From positions 58,151 through 122,150 of the forward strand of contig JABZFP010000008.1 of the NCBI GenBank assembly GCA_014237395.1: DNA of 64,000 bases. Reading direction: 5' to 3'. Below are positions 51,602 through 61,308 of this stretch, in pieces (within the stretch, counting starts at the first letter, position 1; every line of letters starts with the position of its first letter). Source of the DNA: Desulfobacteraceae bacterium (GTDB lineage Bacteria > Desulfobacterota > Desulfobacteria > Desulfobacterales > UBA5852). The position numbers and the translations under genes are program-made. The notes under the pieces were generated by a model, which was not told where the DNA came from, ran no database searches, and saw only the letters and a program-made list of their open reading frames with translations.

Positions 51602-52345
51602 ATGACGACGACAAATATCGACAGCCGCTATCTCCCTGGTACATATGCCCAAAAACAGCCGGATGCCGCCCAAAAAGCGCAGTATTACGTACGCCAATGG
51701 GAGCAGAAAGAGGCTCAACGAAAACAACGCGGGGAAACATCAGCCGCAATGGCACCCACCGTCTGTTTTTCGCGAAAAATCGGCGTCGGCGCGCTTGAAA
51801 TTGCGGAAGTATTGGCCCAAAAAACCGGCCAGCGGGTCGCCGACCGGTTGATCCTAGACAAAATCGCCACCGATGCGGAATTGGGCCAGAAAACCGTCAC
51901 CTTTTTCGATGAACGCCATCCCGGCAAAATGAGTGAACTCGGGGCATTTCTTTTTGGCGAAAAATCGTTCACCATGAGCGATTATTTGCGCAAGCTCTTC
52001 AGTGCCGTCATGACGTTGGCCGACACAGAGCCGACCATCTTCGTCGGGCGCGGTGCCCACCTTATTCTGCCGCGGGATCGTGTCCTAGCGGTGCGCCTGA
52101 TCAGTTCGAAGGAATACCGCATCCAGCGGGTGGCGGCTATTCTCGGCGTATCGGAAGGCGACGCCCGCAAGGAACTGGATGCCGCCGACAAAGAGCAGCG
52201 CCGGTTCTTCCAGAAGGCTTTTGGCAAAAAAGACGCCCCGCCCGACGAATTCGATCTCATCATTAATTGTGATTTCCTGCACCAGCCGACATGGGCGGCG
52301 GATGTTATCCATCAGGCATTTGTCAGCAAATTTCATCTGGATTGA
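51602..52345 (+). CDS. Cytidylate-kinase-like family protein
   Basis: A 247-residue P-loop protein (PF13189-like). The N-terminal 45 residues are polar and variable. Then VCFSRKIGVGALEIAEVLAQKTGQRVADRLILDKIA gives an altered P-loop (usual form SRxxGSGG), and FVGRGAHLILP, RLISSKEYRIQRVA and DKEQRRFFQKAFG are the lid and base-binding segments. Family members in sulfate reducers often occur in stress clusters; the substrate is unknown. Start ATG 51602 follows GGAGGTGTGTC. Confidence 0.83.
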   Translation: MTTTNIDSRYLPGTYAQKQPDAAQKAQYYVRQWEQKEAQRKQRGETSAAMAPTVCFSRKIGVGALEIAEVLAQKTGQRVADRLILDKIATDAELGQKTVTFFDERHPGKMSELGAFLFGEKSFTMSDYLRKLFSAVMTLADTEPTIFVGRGAHLILPRDRVLAVRLISSKEYRIQRVAAILGVSEGDARKELDAADKEQRRFFQKAFGKKDAPPDEFDLIINCDFLHQPTWAADVIHQAFVSKFHLD

Positions 52346-52429
52346 TATCGGGCCACAGGTCGACCCTTTGTTTATCTTCACCGCGGTCTTGAGCCTTTTC
52401 AATTACGCCACTTTAGAAAGGAGATGATC

Positions 52430-52636
52430 ATGGATAAAAGCGTCTATAAAATAGTAGAAGTCGTCGGATTTTCCGAAACCTCATGGGAAGATGCCGCTCA
52501 AGTGGCCGTATCTGCAGTTGACCGCTCTATTCGCGATATGCGGATAGCCGAAGTCGTAAAAATGGATATGCGCCTGGAAGATAACAGAATCGTGGGCTAT
52601 CGCACCAAATTAAAAGTTTCCTTTAAATTGGAATGA
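52430..52636 (+). CDS. Dodecin-family protein
   Basis: A 68-residue protein, MDKSVYKIVEVVGFSETSWEDAAQVAVSAVDRS, then a beta pair ending YRTKLKVSFKLE; this is the complete dodecin fold, which makes 12-mers that store flavin or similar ligands. The Trp of classic flavin dodecins (RW-x-EVV) is replaced by Ile (RIAEVV), so flavin binding is uncertain. ATG 52430 fits the AAGGAG ribosome site better than ATG 52424. Followed by a USP gene. Confidence 0.88.
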   Translation: MDKSVYKIVEVVGFSETSWEDAAQVAVSAVDRSIRDMRIAEVVKMDMRLEDNRIVGYRTKLKVSFKLE

Positions 52637-52754
52637 ATGACGAAGGCGTCCATTTTGAACCCGACATGCAGAGGTCTTTAACCCGCGAATGATGCCAGTC
52701 CTGTAAGCATTGTGTCGGGTGCATCGCGACTCCTTTAGAAAAAGGAGGTGGCCC

Positions 52755-53690
52755 ATGGTATCTCTGCCAACGATTCTTGTCGCCGTCGACGGCTCTGATC
52801 AATCCAGACATACGATTACCTACCTCAGCCGCATCCTCTCGCCTAATGAGGTTGCCCTTGAATTGTTTCATGTGCGGGCCGAAGTGCCGGAGGCGTTCTT
52901 TGATGAGGGCGAAACAGCGGCGACCGCGGCCTACGAGACGGAAATCCAAACATGGAAAAGGAGCCGCGGCACGCAGATCAATCGGTTCATGGATGACGCC
53001 CAAAAAAGCTTTATGGATGCGGGATTTCCATCCGGTAGTGTTTCCGTTTCCGTCCAATCGCGAAAAATCGGCATTGCCCGCGACATCAGCAGCAAGTCCC
53101 ACCGCGGCTACGCCGCAGTGGTCATCGGCCGCAATGGTTTCGGCACCCTGCCCGAGTTCATGTTGGGCAGTATTGCGTCCAAACTGGCAGAGGCGATTGC
53201 CCATATCCCGTTGGTCATCGTGGGCGGACAGCCCGAAACCCGAAAAGTCATCGTAGCCTATGATCAATCCTGGCGTGTCCGCAAAGGGATGGATAAGGTC
53301 AGCGTCCTTTTCTCCCGGTCACTTGAAGACATCCTGTTTTGCCATATTGTGCGTCCCCTGTCAGAGCATCACCCGACCGGTCAATCTTTTTTTACAAGCC
53401 ACAACGAAGCACACTGGTTGGATGAAAACTCGCGGAAGATCGTGCCGGCGATGGTGACGGCCAAGAAGCATTTGAGCCTTGCAGGATTCGAACCACAGGC
53501 GTTTCGCACGGCCATTTTGAAAGAAAAGACCAGCCGTGCGAACGGTGTCTACATGGAAGCCGACACCCTCGGGGCCGGCACCATTATCGTCGGTCGCCGC
53601 GGAACCTCGGTGGTGGAAGATTTTGCCATGGGGCGTGTCACGCGAAAAATTCTCTACCTGGCTTTCAACAAAGCCATTTGGATCGTGTAA
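52755..53690 (+). CDS. Universal stress protein, two-domain
   Basis: A 311-residue tandem USP: domain 1 from ILVAVDGSDQSRHTITYLSRIL to GRNGFGTLPEFMLGSIASKL, domain 2 from VIVAYDQSWRVRKGMDKV to GRRGTSVVEDFAMGRVTRKILY, again with GR for GS in the second loop. It is a paralogue of the protein at 43374. ATG 52755 follows AAAGGAGGTGGCCC. It stands 60 bases before hoxE and may share its transcript. Confidence 0.9.
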   Translation: MVSLPTILVAVDGSDQSRHTITYLSRILSPNEVALELFHVRAEVPEAFFDEGETAATAAYETEIQTWKRSRGTQINRFMDDAQKSFMDAGFPSGSVSVSVQSRKIGIARDISSKSHRGYAAVVIGRNGFGTLPEFMLGSIASKLAEAIAHIPLVIVGGQPETRKVIVAYDQSWRVRKGMDKVSVLFSRSLEDILFCHIVRPLSEHHPTGQSFFTSHNEAHWLDENSRKIVPAMVTAKKHLSLAGFEPQAFRTAILKEKTSRANGVYMEADTLGAGTIIVGRRGTSVVEDFAMGRVTRKILYLAFNKAIWIV

Positions 53691-53750
53691 GACCCCGATC
53701 TCCGTTGTTCTGGTGTCAACGCCGCATCGCTTAACTTTCGACAAAGTGAG

Positions 53751-54287
53751 ATGCCCATGGAAGCGCTGAAGGAAACCGCCTCTAAAGCCCAAGATGAAAC
53801 TTCGAAGCGTGCCGATGATCCGCGCTGGCGCAGGGTCAATCGCGTGATGCGCTTGCACGGCTATAGACCCAATGCCCTGATCGAGACCCTCCACATGGTT
53901 CAGGACACCTTCGGTTTCCTGGAAATGGAGGCACTGAAATATGTGGCCAAAACACTTCAGGTTCCCCTCAGCAGAGTCTATGCGGTGGCCACCTTTTATC
54001 ATTTTTTCTCCCTCAAGCCGCCGGGCAAACACACCTGCGTGGTCTGTATGGGAACAGCCTGCTATATCAGCGGCGCAGCGGAAATCATGCATGAAATGCA
54101 AGAGGCCCTGCACATTGAACCGGGCGAAACTACCGCCGACGGGGCTATTTCACTTGTGACGGCACGTTGTTTGGGGTCATGCGGTCTGGCGCCGGCCGTC
54201 GTCCTGGACGGCGAGATCAAGGGGAAAATGACACCCGCGGCCGTTCTGGAAACCATAGAAAGGTGGCAAGCCGATGCGTCTGGATGA
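53751..54287 (+). CDS. hoxE: NAD-reducing hydrogenase diaphorase subunit HoxE
   Basis: A 178-residue NuoE-type subunit with a thioredoxin-like [2Fe-2S] domain: Cys pairs in CMGTACYIS and ARCLGSCG. Upstream helices ([31 protein letters not shown]) match NuoE/HoxE. It extends the diaphorase electron path to NAD or another carrier. It is the first gene of hoxEFUYHW; its end overlaps hoxF by 14 bases. Confidence 0.93.
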   Translation: MPMEALKETASKAQDETSKRADDPRWRRVNRVMRLHGYRPNALIETLHMVQDTFGFLEMEALKYVAKTLQVPLSRVYAVATFYHFFSLKPPGKHTCVVCMGTACYISGAAEIMHEMQEALHIEPGETTADGAISLVTARCLGSCGLAPAVVLDGEIKGKMTPAAVLETIERWQADASG

Positions 54288-55920
54288 GATACGCGAGATT
54301 GCCCGGATCGAAGCGGATCGCGAGGACGGCTACCGGCACCGCATCAATGTGTGCGTTGCAGCCGGCTGTCTTTCATGTCAGAGCGCTTCCGTCAAAGACG
54401 CTTTTGAAAAGGAAATCGCCAAACGGGGCCTGGAAAATTGGTGCCGGGTCAAAGGGGTGGGCTGTCTGGGACTTTGCAGCGGGGGACCGCTGGTGGCGAT
54501 CGAACCGGCCGGTATTCTCTATCATACGGTTTCGGTTTCCGATGTTTCCGATGTCCTGGAGGCGCTTGACGACGGTCCGCTGGATCGTCTGGTCTGTTCC
54601 GGGGAAACGCCGTTTTTTAAACGCCAGAAAAAAATTGTTCTGGAAAATTGCGGACGGATCGATCCGGAACGGCTCGAAGACTACATCGCGGCCGGAGGAT
54701 ACCAGGCCTTGCACACCGCGTTGACGCTCATGACACCGGAAGAGATTACGCGTGAAATCGAAAAAAGCGGATTGCGGGGACGCGGCGGGGCTGGTTTTCC
54801 CACGGGGTTGAAATGGTCCACGGTGGCCAAAGCTGATAATGAGACAAAATTTGTCATCTGCAATGCCGATGAAGGGGATCCCGGGGCATTCATGGACCGT
54901 AGCGTACTGGAAAGTGATCCCCACCGGGTTCTCGAGGGCATGGCCCTCGCAGCCCGTGCCGTCGGTGCCAATCATGGGTTCATCTATGTGCGGGCGGAAT
55001 ATCCGTTGGCGGTCAAACGCCTTAAAAAGGCCATCGCCCAGGCCGAACACGCTGGATTTCTCGGCAACAACATCTTTCATACGCCTTTCCGCTTCGATAT
55101 CAACGTCAGGCTTGGCGCTGGCGCCTTCGTCTGTGGCGAAGAGACGGCCCTGATCGCCTCTATCGAGGGGCAACTCGGGAGACCCCGTCCGCGTCCACCT
55201 TATCCCGCCGAGGCCGGCCTGTGGGGGTATCCGACATTGATCAACAATGTGGAAACCCTGGCCAATATCGTACCGATTATTCGTGAGGGCAGCCAATGGT
55301 TTGCGGGCATCGGCACGGAGAAAAGCAAGGGCACCAAAGTTTTTGCCCTGGCCGGCCGGGTCAACAACACAGGGTTGATTGAAGTGCCCATGGGGACCTC
55401 GCTGCGGGAAATTGTTTTTGAGATCGGTGGCGGGATCAAGGAAGGCAAACAGTTTAAAGCCGCCCAGACCGGCGGCCCATCGGGGGGCTGTATCCCGGAG
55501 CATTCGCTTGATTTGCCGATGGATTACGAATCCCTGGCCCAGGTCGGCTCGATCATGGGGTCGGGCGGCATGATTGTCATGGACGAGACGTCCTGCATGG
55601 TGGATGTGGCCCGGTATTTCATGGAATTCTGTCGATCGGAATCCTGTGGCAAATGTGTTCCCTGCCGGGTCGGGACGACGCAGATTCACGAGTTGCTGGG
55701 CAAGATTACAAACGGAACCGGCACGGCCGGGGATCTGACCAAACTCGAGGAACTGTGTGACCTGGTCAAACACACTAGCCTGTGCGGTCTCGGACAAACC
55801 GCACCCAATCCGGTAATGAGTACCCTGCGTCATTTCCGCGAGGAATATCGGGCTCATATCGAAGACCGGTTTTGTCCCGCCGGCGTCTGCCGAATGGGCC
55901 GTGGAAAGGAGGGGGAATGA
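54274..55920 (+). CDS. hoxF: NAD-reducing hydrogenase diaphorase subunit HoxF
   Basis: A 548-residue NuoF-like flavoprotein. The N-terminal 100 residues hold an extra thioredoxin-like [2Fe-2S] domain ([19 protein letters not shown]). The FMN/NADH domain has [15 protein letters not shown] and [15 protein letters not shown], followed by an SLBB domain and the [4Fe-4S] motif [10 protein letters not shown] with the distant Cys in SLCGLG. It oxidises or reduces NAD(H) for the hydrogenase. It overlaps hoxU (ATGA). Confidence 0.95.
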   Translation: MRLDEIREIARIEADREDGYRHRINVCVAAGCLSCQSASVKDAFEKEIAKRGLENWCRVKGVGCLGLCSGGPLVAIEPAGILYHTVSVSDVSDVLEALDDGPLDRLVCSGETPFFKRQKKIVLENCGRIDPERLEDYIAAGGYQALHTALTLMTPEEITREIEKSGLRGRGGAGFPTGLKWSTVAKADNETKFVICNADEGDPGAFMDRSVLESDPHRVLEGMALAARAVGANHGFIYVRAEYPLAVKRLKKAIAQAEHAGFLGNNIFHTPFRFDINVRLGAGAFVCGEETALIASIEGQLGRPRPRPPYPAEAGLWGYPTLINNVETLANIVPIIREGSQWFAGIGTEKSKGTKVFALAGRVNNTGLIEVPMGTSLREIVFEIGGGIKEGKQFKAAQTGGPSGGCIPEHSLDLPMDYESLAQVGSIMGSGGMIVMDETSCMVDVARYFMEFCRSESCGKCVPCRVGTTQIHELLGKITNGTGTAGDLTKLEELCDLVKHTSLCGLGQTAPNPVMSTLRHFREEYRAHIEDRFCPAGVCRMGRGKEGE

Positions 55921-56681
55921 CCATTCCGGCATATCCGACATTCCCGAGAGGCGATTCTGAGCTCGGCAAGCCGGTCGGTATCCTGACGTTGAAAATCGAC
56001 GACCGCGATGTCAGTGCGCGCCGGGGCGAAACCATTCTGGAAGTCGCACGTGAAAACGATATTTTTATTCCCACGCTCTGTTATCTGGAGGGCCTTTCCA
56101 GCTTAGGTGCCTGTCGCCTGTGTCTTGTAGAGATCAAAGGGGTTACCAAGCTTTTGCCGGCCTGTGTCACGCCGGTCCGCCAGGATATGGAGGTCGTCAC
56201 GGATTCGGAACGCTTGCGGCGTTATCGACGCATGATTCTGGAACTGATTTTCAGTGAGCGCAACCATGTCTGTTCGGTGTGTGTTTCCAATGGTCATTGT
56301 GAACTGCAGACGTTGGCCCAAAAACTCGGTATGACCCATGTGCGTTTCGATTACCTTTATCCCCGGCTCGCCATCGACGCTTCCCACGAGCGGTTTTCAA
56401 TAGATCATAATCGCTGTGTGCTATGCATGCGGTGCGTCCGCGTGTGCGATGAAATCGAAGGGGCGCATACCTGGGATATCATGCATCGCGGCATTTCCGC
56501 CCGGGTGATCACGGATTTGAATCAACCCTGGGGGGAATCGGAAACCTGCACCGGTTGCAGCAAATGTGTGCAGGTATGCCCGACGGGGGCGCTTTCCGAA
56601 AAAGGCAAGTCGGTTGCTGAAATGGTCAAGCATAAGGAATTTCTGCCTTATCTGCAGATCATGCGTCGCAATGAACGTTAG
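55917..56681 (+). CDS. hoxU: Hydrogenase Fe-S subunit HoxU
   Basis: A 254-residue NuoG N-terminal-like protein. After a short leader: [2Fe-2S] Cys set in [17 protein letters not shown], His/Cys set in [15 protein letters not shown], and two [4Fe-4S] motifs [11 protein letters not shown] and [15 protein letters not shown]. It wires HoxEF to the hydrogenase dimer. The ATG 55917 overlaps the hoxF stop. Confidence 0.94.
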   Translation: MTIPAYPTFPRGDSELGKPVGILTLKIDDRDVSARRGETILEVARENDIFIPTLCYLEGLSSLGACRLCLVEIKGVTKLLPACVTPVRQDMEVVTDSERLRRYRRMILELIFSERNHVCSVCVSNGHCELQTLAQKLGMTHVRFDYLYPRLAIDASHERFSIDHNRCVLCMRCVRVCDEIEGAHTWDIMHRGISARVITDLNQPWGESETCTGCSKCVQVCPTGALSEKGKSVAEMVKHKEFLPYLQIMRRNER

Positions 56682-56696
56682 CCAACAGAGGCACCT

Positions 56697-57230
56697 ATGG
56701 GCAAAATACGGATGGCGACATCATGGCTGGACGGCTGCTCCGGCTGCCATATGTCCTTGCTGGACATGGATGAGCAACTGATCGATATCGTTGGTAAAGT
56801 TGACATCGTGTATGGCCCCCTGGTGGACGCCAAGGTCATTCCGGAAGGGATCGATGTGGTATTGGTGGAAGGGGCGGTCAGCACTGACGCGGACGTGGAA
56901 AAGCTTCGGTTGCTGCGCGAGCGATCGGCCATCCTGGTCTCGCTGGGCGACTGCGCCGTCACCGCCAATGTCCCGGGGATGCGCAACCGGTTTCCCCTCG
57001 CGGAAGTGCTCAAGCGCGGGTACGAGGAAAACGCGCCCCTGAACGCGCAGATACCCCGGGAAGACCTTCCGCACCTTTTGGATAAGGCTCGGCCGCTGCA
57101 CGAATTCGTCCCGGTGGATGTATTTTTGCCGGGCTGTCCGCCACCGGCGGATGCCATCGTCTATATGCTGCAAGAGCTGCTTGCGGGCCGGATCCCTGAT
57201 CTGAGTAATAAATCCCGGTTCGGCGCCTGA
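56697..57230 (+). CDS. hoxY: [NiFe] hydrogenase small subunit HoxY
   Basis: A 177-residue small subunit of the cytosolic group 3 type, with only the proximal cluster: SWLDGCSGCHMSLLD, GDCAVTANVP and FLPGCPPPADAI supply four Cys. It has no Tat signal, so the enzyme is cytosolic. A 15-base gap separates it from hoxU. Confidence 0.94.
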   Translation: MGKIRMATSWLDGCSGCHMSLLDMDEQLIDIVGKVDIVYGPLVDAKVIPEGIDVVLVEGAVSTDADVEKLRLLRERSAILVSLGDCAVTANVPGMRNRFPLAEVLKRGYEENAPLNAQIPREDLPHLLDKARPLHEFVPVDVFLPGCPPPADAIVYMLQELLAGRIPDLSNKSRFGA

Positions 57231-57249
57231 AAGCGACGGAGGTTTCCCC

Positions 57250-58680
57250 ATGGGAAAACAACTGGTCATCGAGCCGATCACGCGCATCGAGGGACACGGT
57301 AAAATCACCATTACCCTGGATGACCAGGGTAACGTCAGCGATGCCAAGTTCCATGTGACCCAATTCAGGGGTTTTGAAAAATTCTGCGAGGGCCGGCCCT
57401 ATTATGAAATGCCCTCCTTGGTGGAACGCATCTGCGGCATTTGCCCCATCAGCCATTCTCTTGCTTCGGCCAAAGCCTGTGACGCTATTTTGGGCGTGCG
57501 GGTGCCCGAGACCGCGGTTAAGCTGAGGCGTCTGCTCAACTGTGGCGAATTTATCGGGTCGCATGCCCTGAGCTTTTTTCATTTGTCTTCGCCGGACTTG
57601 CTGTTGGGCATGGACGCCGATCCGTCTGCACGCAATATCATGGGCGTCCTGGAAGCCAACCCGACCCTGGCACACGACGGCATTCAGCTGCGCAAGGTGG
57701 GCCAACTGGTCATCGAAGCCTTTGCGGGCAAGCGCATTCATCCCTCGTGGGTGGTTCCGGGGGGTGTCAATGCTGCGCTGACCCGGGAAGATCGCGACAA
57801 GATCGTGGGTTTGCTCCCCGAGGCCAAGACCGCAACGCTGGCCGCGTTGGGATGGTTCAAGGATGTGCTCAAAAATTTCCGTGACGAAATTGCCTCGTTT
57901 GCCAATTTCCCGACGCTTTTTATGGGATTGGTCAAGGAGGACGGCAATTTGGCGCTCACCGACGGAACCCTGCGGGTGATCGATGCCAAGGGGCAAATTG
58001 TGGCGGAGCATATTGATCCGAAAGATTACGCGGCGTATATCGGGGAATCGGTGGAAGCGTTTTCGTATTTGAAATCCCCCTATTACAAACCGCTGGGCTA
58101 TCCCGAAGGAATTTACCGGGTGGGGCCAGCCGCCCGTCTGAATGTTTGCAGCGGGTGCGGGACCTCCCTGGCAGACCAGGAGTGGGCGGAATTCAGAAGT
58201 TATGAACGTGGGCCGCTCTTGAGTTCCTTCTACAACCATTATGCCCGGCTGATCGAAATCCTATACTGCCTCGAAACCATCGAAAGGCTCATGGCGGACC
58301 CCGCCATTCTCAATCCGGAGGGCATCAGGGCCCATGCCCAACCCAATTTCGGTGAAGGCATCGGTTGCGTCGAAGCGCCGCGCGGCACCCTTTTTCATCA
58401 CTATCGCGTGGATCGTAACGGACTGATGACCTGGGCCAACATGATCGTCGCCACCGGCAACAACAATCTGGCCATGAACCGGGGAGTCCAGCAGGTGGCC
58501 GAGCGATTCATCAGCGGCAAGGAAATTTCGGAGGGGGCCTTAAACCGCATGGAAGCAGTGATTCGCGCTTTTGACCCCTGTTTGAGCTGCTCGACCCACG
58601 CCGTTGGCCGGATGCCGCTTTTGATCGAGTTGATCGCCGCCGACGGCACCTGTCTGGACACGGTGCAACGCGGCGGATGA
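57250..58680 (+). CDS. hoxH: [NiFe] hydrogenase large subunit HoxH
   Basis: A 476-residue catalytic subunit. The nickel ligands are in ERICGICPISH (L1) and DPCLSCSTH (L2). Maturation should cut after His450 and remove the 26-residue tail. The start ITRIEGHGKI is typical. With HoxEFUY it makes a group 3d bidirectional, NAD-linked hydrogenase that can take up H2 or vent reducing power. Its stop overlaps hoxW (ATGA). Confidence 0.95.
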   Translation: MGKQLVIEPITRIEGHGKITITLDDQGNVSDAKFHVTQFRGFEKFCEGRPYYEMPSLVERICGICPISHSLASAKACDAILGVRVPETAVKLRRLLNCGEFIGSHALSFFHLSSPDLLLGMDADPSARNIMGVLEANPTLAHDGIQLRKVGQLVIEAFAGKRIHPSWVVPGGVNAALTREDRDKIVGLLPEAKTATLAALGWFKDVLKNFRDEIASFANFPTLFMGLVKEDGNLALTDGTLRVIDAKGQIVAEHIDPKDYAAYIGESVEAFSYLKSPYYKPLGYPEGIYRVGPAARLNVCSGCGTSLADQEWAEFRSYERGPLLSSFYNHYARLIEILYCLETIERLMADPAILNPEGIRAHAQPNFGEGIGCVEAPRGTLFHHYRVDRNGLMTWANMIVATGNNNLAMNRGVQQVAERFISGKEISEGALNRMEAVIRAFDPCLSCSTHAVGRMPLLIELIAADGTCLDTVQRGG

Positions 58681-59129
58681 AACCCATACTGGTCATCGGA
58701 TGCGGCAATCCGCTGCGGTCGGATGACGGCGTTGGCCGGTACGCCGCCCGGCAGATTGCGGCAACCGTTCCGCAAGACGATGTGGCTGTGCTTGTCCGGC
58801 ACCAGTTGACGCCGGACCTGGCGGAACCGGTGTGCAAGACCTGTCTCGTGATCTTCATCGATGCCAGCTGTGAAGACCCGCCGGGGAAAATCCATTCCCG
58901 CCGCCTTGTCCCGGAAGCGGCGTTGCCAGGCCTGCTGATGCATCACCTGACACCCGCCGGCCTGCTGGCCTATACAAAATCGCTTTATGGCAATTGCCCA
59001 CCGGCTGTGCTCTATTCCGTGGGCGCCAGGTGTTTCGAATTTGGCGAAGTGCTTTCCGATGAGGTATATCGCTGTTTACCGGAATTGATGACACGTATCC
59101 GCCGGCGGATAATACGGCAGACCGCCTAA
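58677..59129 (+). CDS. hoxW: Hydrogenase maturation endopeptidase HoxW
   Basis: A 150-residue HycI/HoxW-type protease: VIGCGNPLRSDDGVGRYAA with the nickel-sensing acidic residue, then VIFIDASCE and the His in LLMHHLTPAGLL. It trims the C-terminus of HoxH. No hyp accessory genes are in the window, so those lie elsewhere. Confidence 0.93.
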   Translation: MKPILVIGCGNPLRSDDGVGRYAARQIAATVPQDDVAVLVRHQLTPDLAEPVCKTCLVIFIDASCEDPPGKIHSRRLVPEAALPGLLMHHLTPAGLLAYTKSLYGNCPPAVLYSVGARCFEFGEVLSDEVYRCLPELMTRIRRRIIRQTA

Positions 59130-59342
59130 TCGAATAATCCGGGCTAATTTGTAAGATCAAGGGTGTCCTGAGAAGACTTTCACTTCCACGCCGTCTGCCC
59201 TGTTGGCAGGATTAAATTGAGCGGTAAAGGCCATCAGGACTGCCGAAGGCGATCGTGTTACGAATTGAATTAAATCGAAACGCTGTCGGGCATTTGGGCA
59301 ATGATTGACGAATCCGCAGGATAAAAAGATAGGAGGACTATC

Positions 59343-59834
59343 ATGCCAATGGATATCAAGAGGATTCTTTATGCCACCGATTTGTCCTATAATTCAGTCA
59401 ATGCGTTTGATTATGCCATAAACCTGGCTATCAAATTTGACGCTGAGATTACCATATTGCATGTGATGGATGAAATTGAGGGAACATCATTAAATATGGT
59501 CAGTTTATATCTCCGCGAGGCGCAAATGGAAGAAAATTTACAAAAGAAGAGGACGCGCATTCGTGAAGAGATTAAAGATCATTTAAATGGATTTATCGAC
59601 CGAAAAGCTGCCGATAATCCTGAAATCGCCAATAGAATAAAATCGATAGAAATCTGCAAAGGTTACCCGGCGGAGGAGATCATCAAAAAAGCCGATGATT
59701 TTCACTGCGATGTCATCGTGATGGGCACTCATGGGAAAGGTATTGTAAGTCAGGCCTTTTTCGGAAGTGTCGCCAAAAAAGTCCTGAGACGAATTCGTAA
59801 ACCTGTTTTTATCGTCCCTTTGCCCAAGGAATAG
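59343..59834 (+). CDS. Universal stress protein, single domain, lower GC
   Basis: A 163-residue USP: ILYATDLSYNSVNAFDYAINLA, ATP loop GTHGKGIVSQAFFGSVAKKVL, and FIVP end. Its codon use is clearly more AT-rich than that of the neighbouring genes (for example many AAA, AAT, ATT and TTT codons), hinting at later arrival or different expression demands. It has a strong AGGAGGACTATC ribosome site and is the only plus-strand gene between hoxW and the convergent lactate cluster. Confidence 0.88.
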   Translation: MPMDIKRILYATDLSYNSVNAFDYAINLAIKFDAEITILHVMDEIEGTSLNMVSLYLREAQMEENLQKKRTRIREEIKDHLNGFIDRKAADNPEIANRIKSIEICKGYPAEEIIKKADDFHCDVIVMGTHGKGIVSQAFFGSVAKKVLRRIRKPVFIVPLPKE

Positions 59835-59860
59835 ACGGGCGGAATTGTATTCACCCCTAA

Positions 59861-59888
59861 GCGACCCTGCCGTTCACTGCAGGATCGC
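59861..59888 (+). terminator. Hairpin after the lower-GC USP gene
   Basis: GCGACCCTGC and GCAGGATCGC form a 10-bp stem with one mismatch and an 8-nt loop, 27 bases after the stop and ahead of the convergent gene. Only TTGTC follows. Confidence 0.4.
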
Positions 59889-59964
59889 TTGTCAAACCAT
59901 CACGACGGCATATTTCCTCTCTGATGCCCTGCCGTATAGACCTTTTGGCAACAAGGCGCGCCGG

Positions 59965-61305
59965 TTAACCGGCCACCATTTGTGCTGCCGTTTTATGGTG
60001 GGCGCGTTGATTTCCCTTGTCGGCGGTTTCTTCTTTTTCATAGGCCGACGCCAAAAGTTCCGCCACGTGGTGCACGGGGGTCGCACATCCGGCATGGTAG
60101 AGCCCTTCCTCGATCTGCATGCGGCAGGCCCCGCAACTCGTCAGCACCATGTCGGGCGATACAGCGAGGATATCAGCAATTTTTTTATCCCGTATTTTAC
60201 TTGAAAGCGCGTAATGCGTCAGGCTGAAGGAACCGGCACTGCCGCAGCAGCGATCGGGTTTTTTCATTTCCTTAAGGGTAACACCGGGAATACCCTGTAT
60301 GACTTCCCGTGGCTGGGTGCTGACACCAACCCCCCTGACCATGTGGCAGGGATCGTGGTAGGTGACGGTGCGATTCATCGCTGCGGCGGGCTTGCGGAAA
60401 CCACCCCGATCCACGAGATACTGGCTGACGTCATAGGCCTTCTCGGAAAACGCTCTGGCCTTGTCGGCGTAGTCGGGATCGTTTTCCAGAAGGTCCGGGT
60501 AGTGATGCACCCAGGCATCGATGCCGGTGCCGCAGTGGGTGATGACAGCGTCGCAGTCATAGCGGGAAAGCACATCGATGTTATAACGGGCGATCCTGCG
60601 GGCCGTTTCGATGTCACCACTCATGATCACGGGAATGCCGCAGCAATGCTGGTCCTTGGGTGTAATCACCTCGATGTCATTGGCGGTCAGTGCCTTGATG
60701 ACGGCGTGGCCCGCATCGGTATAGATGTAGTTCAGCATGCAGCCGGTAAAAAACACCACTCGGGCTTTGGGATTTTCGACCGGGGTGACCTCGGATACCT
60801 GGGAAAGAAGAGACTTGGGTGCCAGCGGCCGTATCACCCGCCGCATGTCGAGGCCGATCGGGAGCCGGGGTTTGACGAAATCCGTATCGTTGACCTTTTT
60901 AAGTCCGAAACCCTGTAATGTGCTGCCCAGCCGCATTCCCGCTTTAAATTGCCCCGGGTGCTTGAGCACGTTAAAAATATATTTCTTGATCGTCGGCAGT
61001 CCCTTTTCCCTGGCAATGGCCGCCCGGGCTGCAAGAATGATCTTGTCCGGCCGAACCCCGCAGGGACAGTTCTCGGCACAGGCCTGGCATGTCAGGCAAA
61101 GGCTGAAGATTTCTTCGATGCGCGGTGTATAGTCCAGCCGTCCCTCGAGAAGGTCTTTGGCAAGTTTTATTTTACCCCGGGCAACACTCCATTCGGCCAT
61201 GTCCTCCTTGTAGATGGGACAAACCGCCTGGCAGTTGCCGCATTTCATGCATTTTGCTATCTCGGCGTTGATGGTTTCCAGCAGGTCATAGTAGGACATG
61301 GTCAC
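59965..61305 (-). CDS. Fe-S subunit of a lactate/glycolate-type dehydrogenase (GlcF-like)
   Basis: A 446-residue protein with two [4Fe-4S] motifs near the N-terminus (CMKCGNCQAVCP and CLTCQACAENCPCGV) and two cysteine-rich CCG domains (HCCGIPVIMSGD region and RCCGSAGSFS...SCGACRMQ). This is the GlcF/HdrD-like layout that passes electrons from a flavin subunit. It starts three bases after the stop of the flavoprotein gene, so the two make a complex. The end is a Lys/His-rich tail. Confidence 0.9.
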   Translation of the reverse strand: MTMSYYDLLETINAEIAKCMKCGNCQAVCPIYKEDMAEWSVARGKIKLAKDLLEGRLDYTPRIEEIFSLCLTCQACAENCPCGVRPDKIILAARAAIAREKGLPTIKKYIFNVLKHPGQFKAGMRLGSTLQGFGLKKVNDTDFVKPRLPIGLDMRRVIRPLAPKSLLSQVSEVTPVENPKARVVFFTGCMLNYIYTDAGHAVIKALTANDIEVITPKDQHCCGIPVIMSGDIETARRIARYNIDVLSRYDCDAVITHCGTGIDAWVHHYPDLLENDPDYADKARAFSEKAYDVSQYLVDRGGFRKPAAAMNRTVTYHDPCHMVRGVGVSTQPREVIQGIPGVTLKEMKKPDRCCGSAGSFSLTHYALSSKIRDKKIADILAVSPDMVLTSCGACRMQIEEGLYHAGCATPVHHVAELLASAYEKEETADKGNQRAHHKTAAQMVAG

Positions 61306-61308
61306 CTC

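Noticed and set aside
54373..55941. 522-codon open frame antisense to hoxF
   Set aside because: Antisense shadow of a certain gene; no recognisable domain or ribosome site.
57010..58239. 409-codon open frame antisense to hoxH
   Set aside because: Same reason: lies over conserved [NiFe] hydrogenase motifs in the sense frame.
59209..59226. TTGGCAGGATTAAATTGAG before the lower-GC USP as a sigma54-like promoter
   Set aside because: The TTG is two bases too far from the GG pair.
59845..60204. Plus-strand open frame after the USP gene
   Set aside because: It overlaps the convergent GlcF-like gene, has no ribosome site and no protein-like motif.
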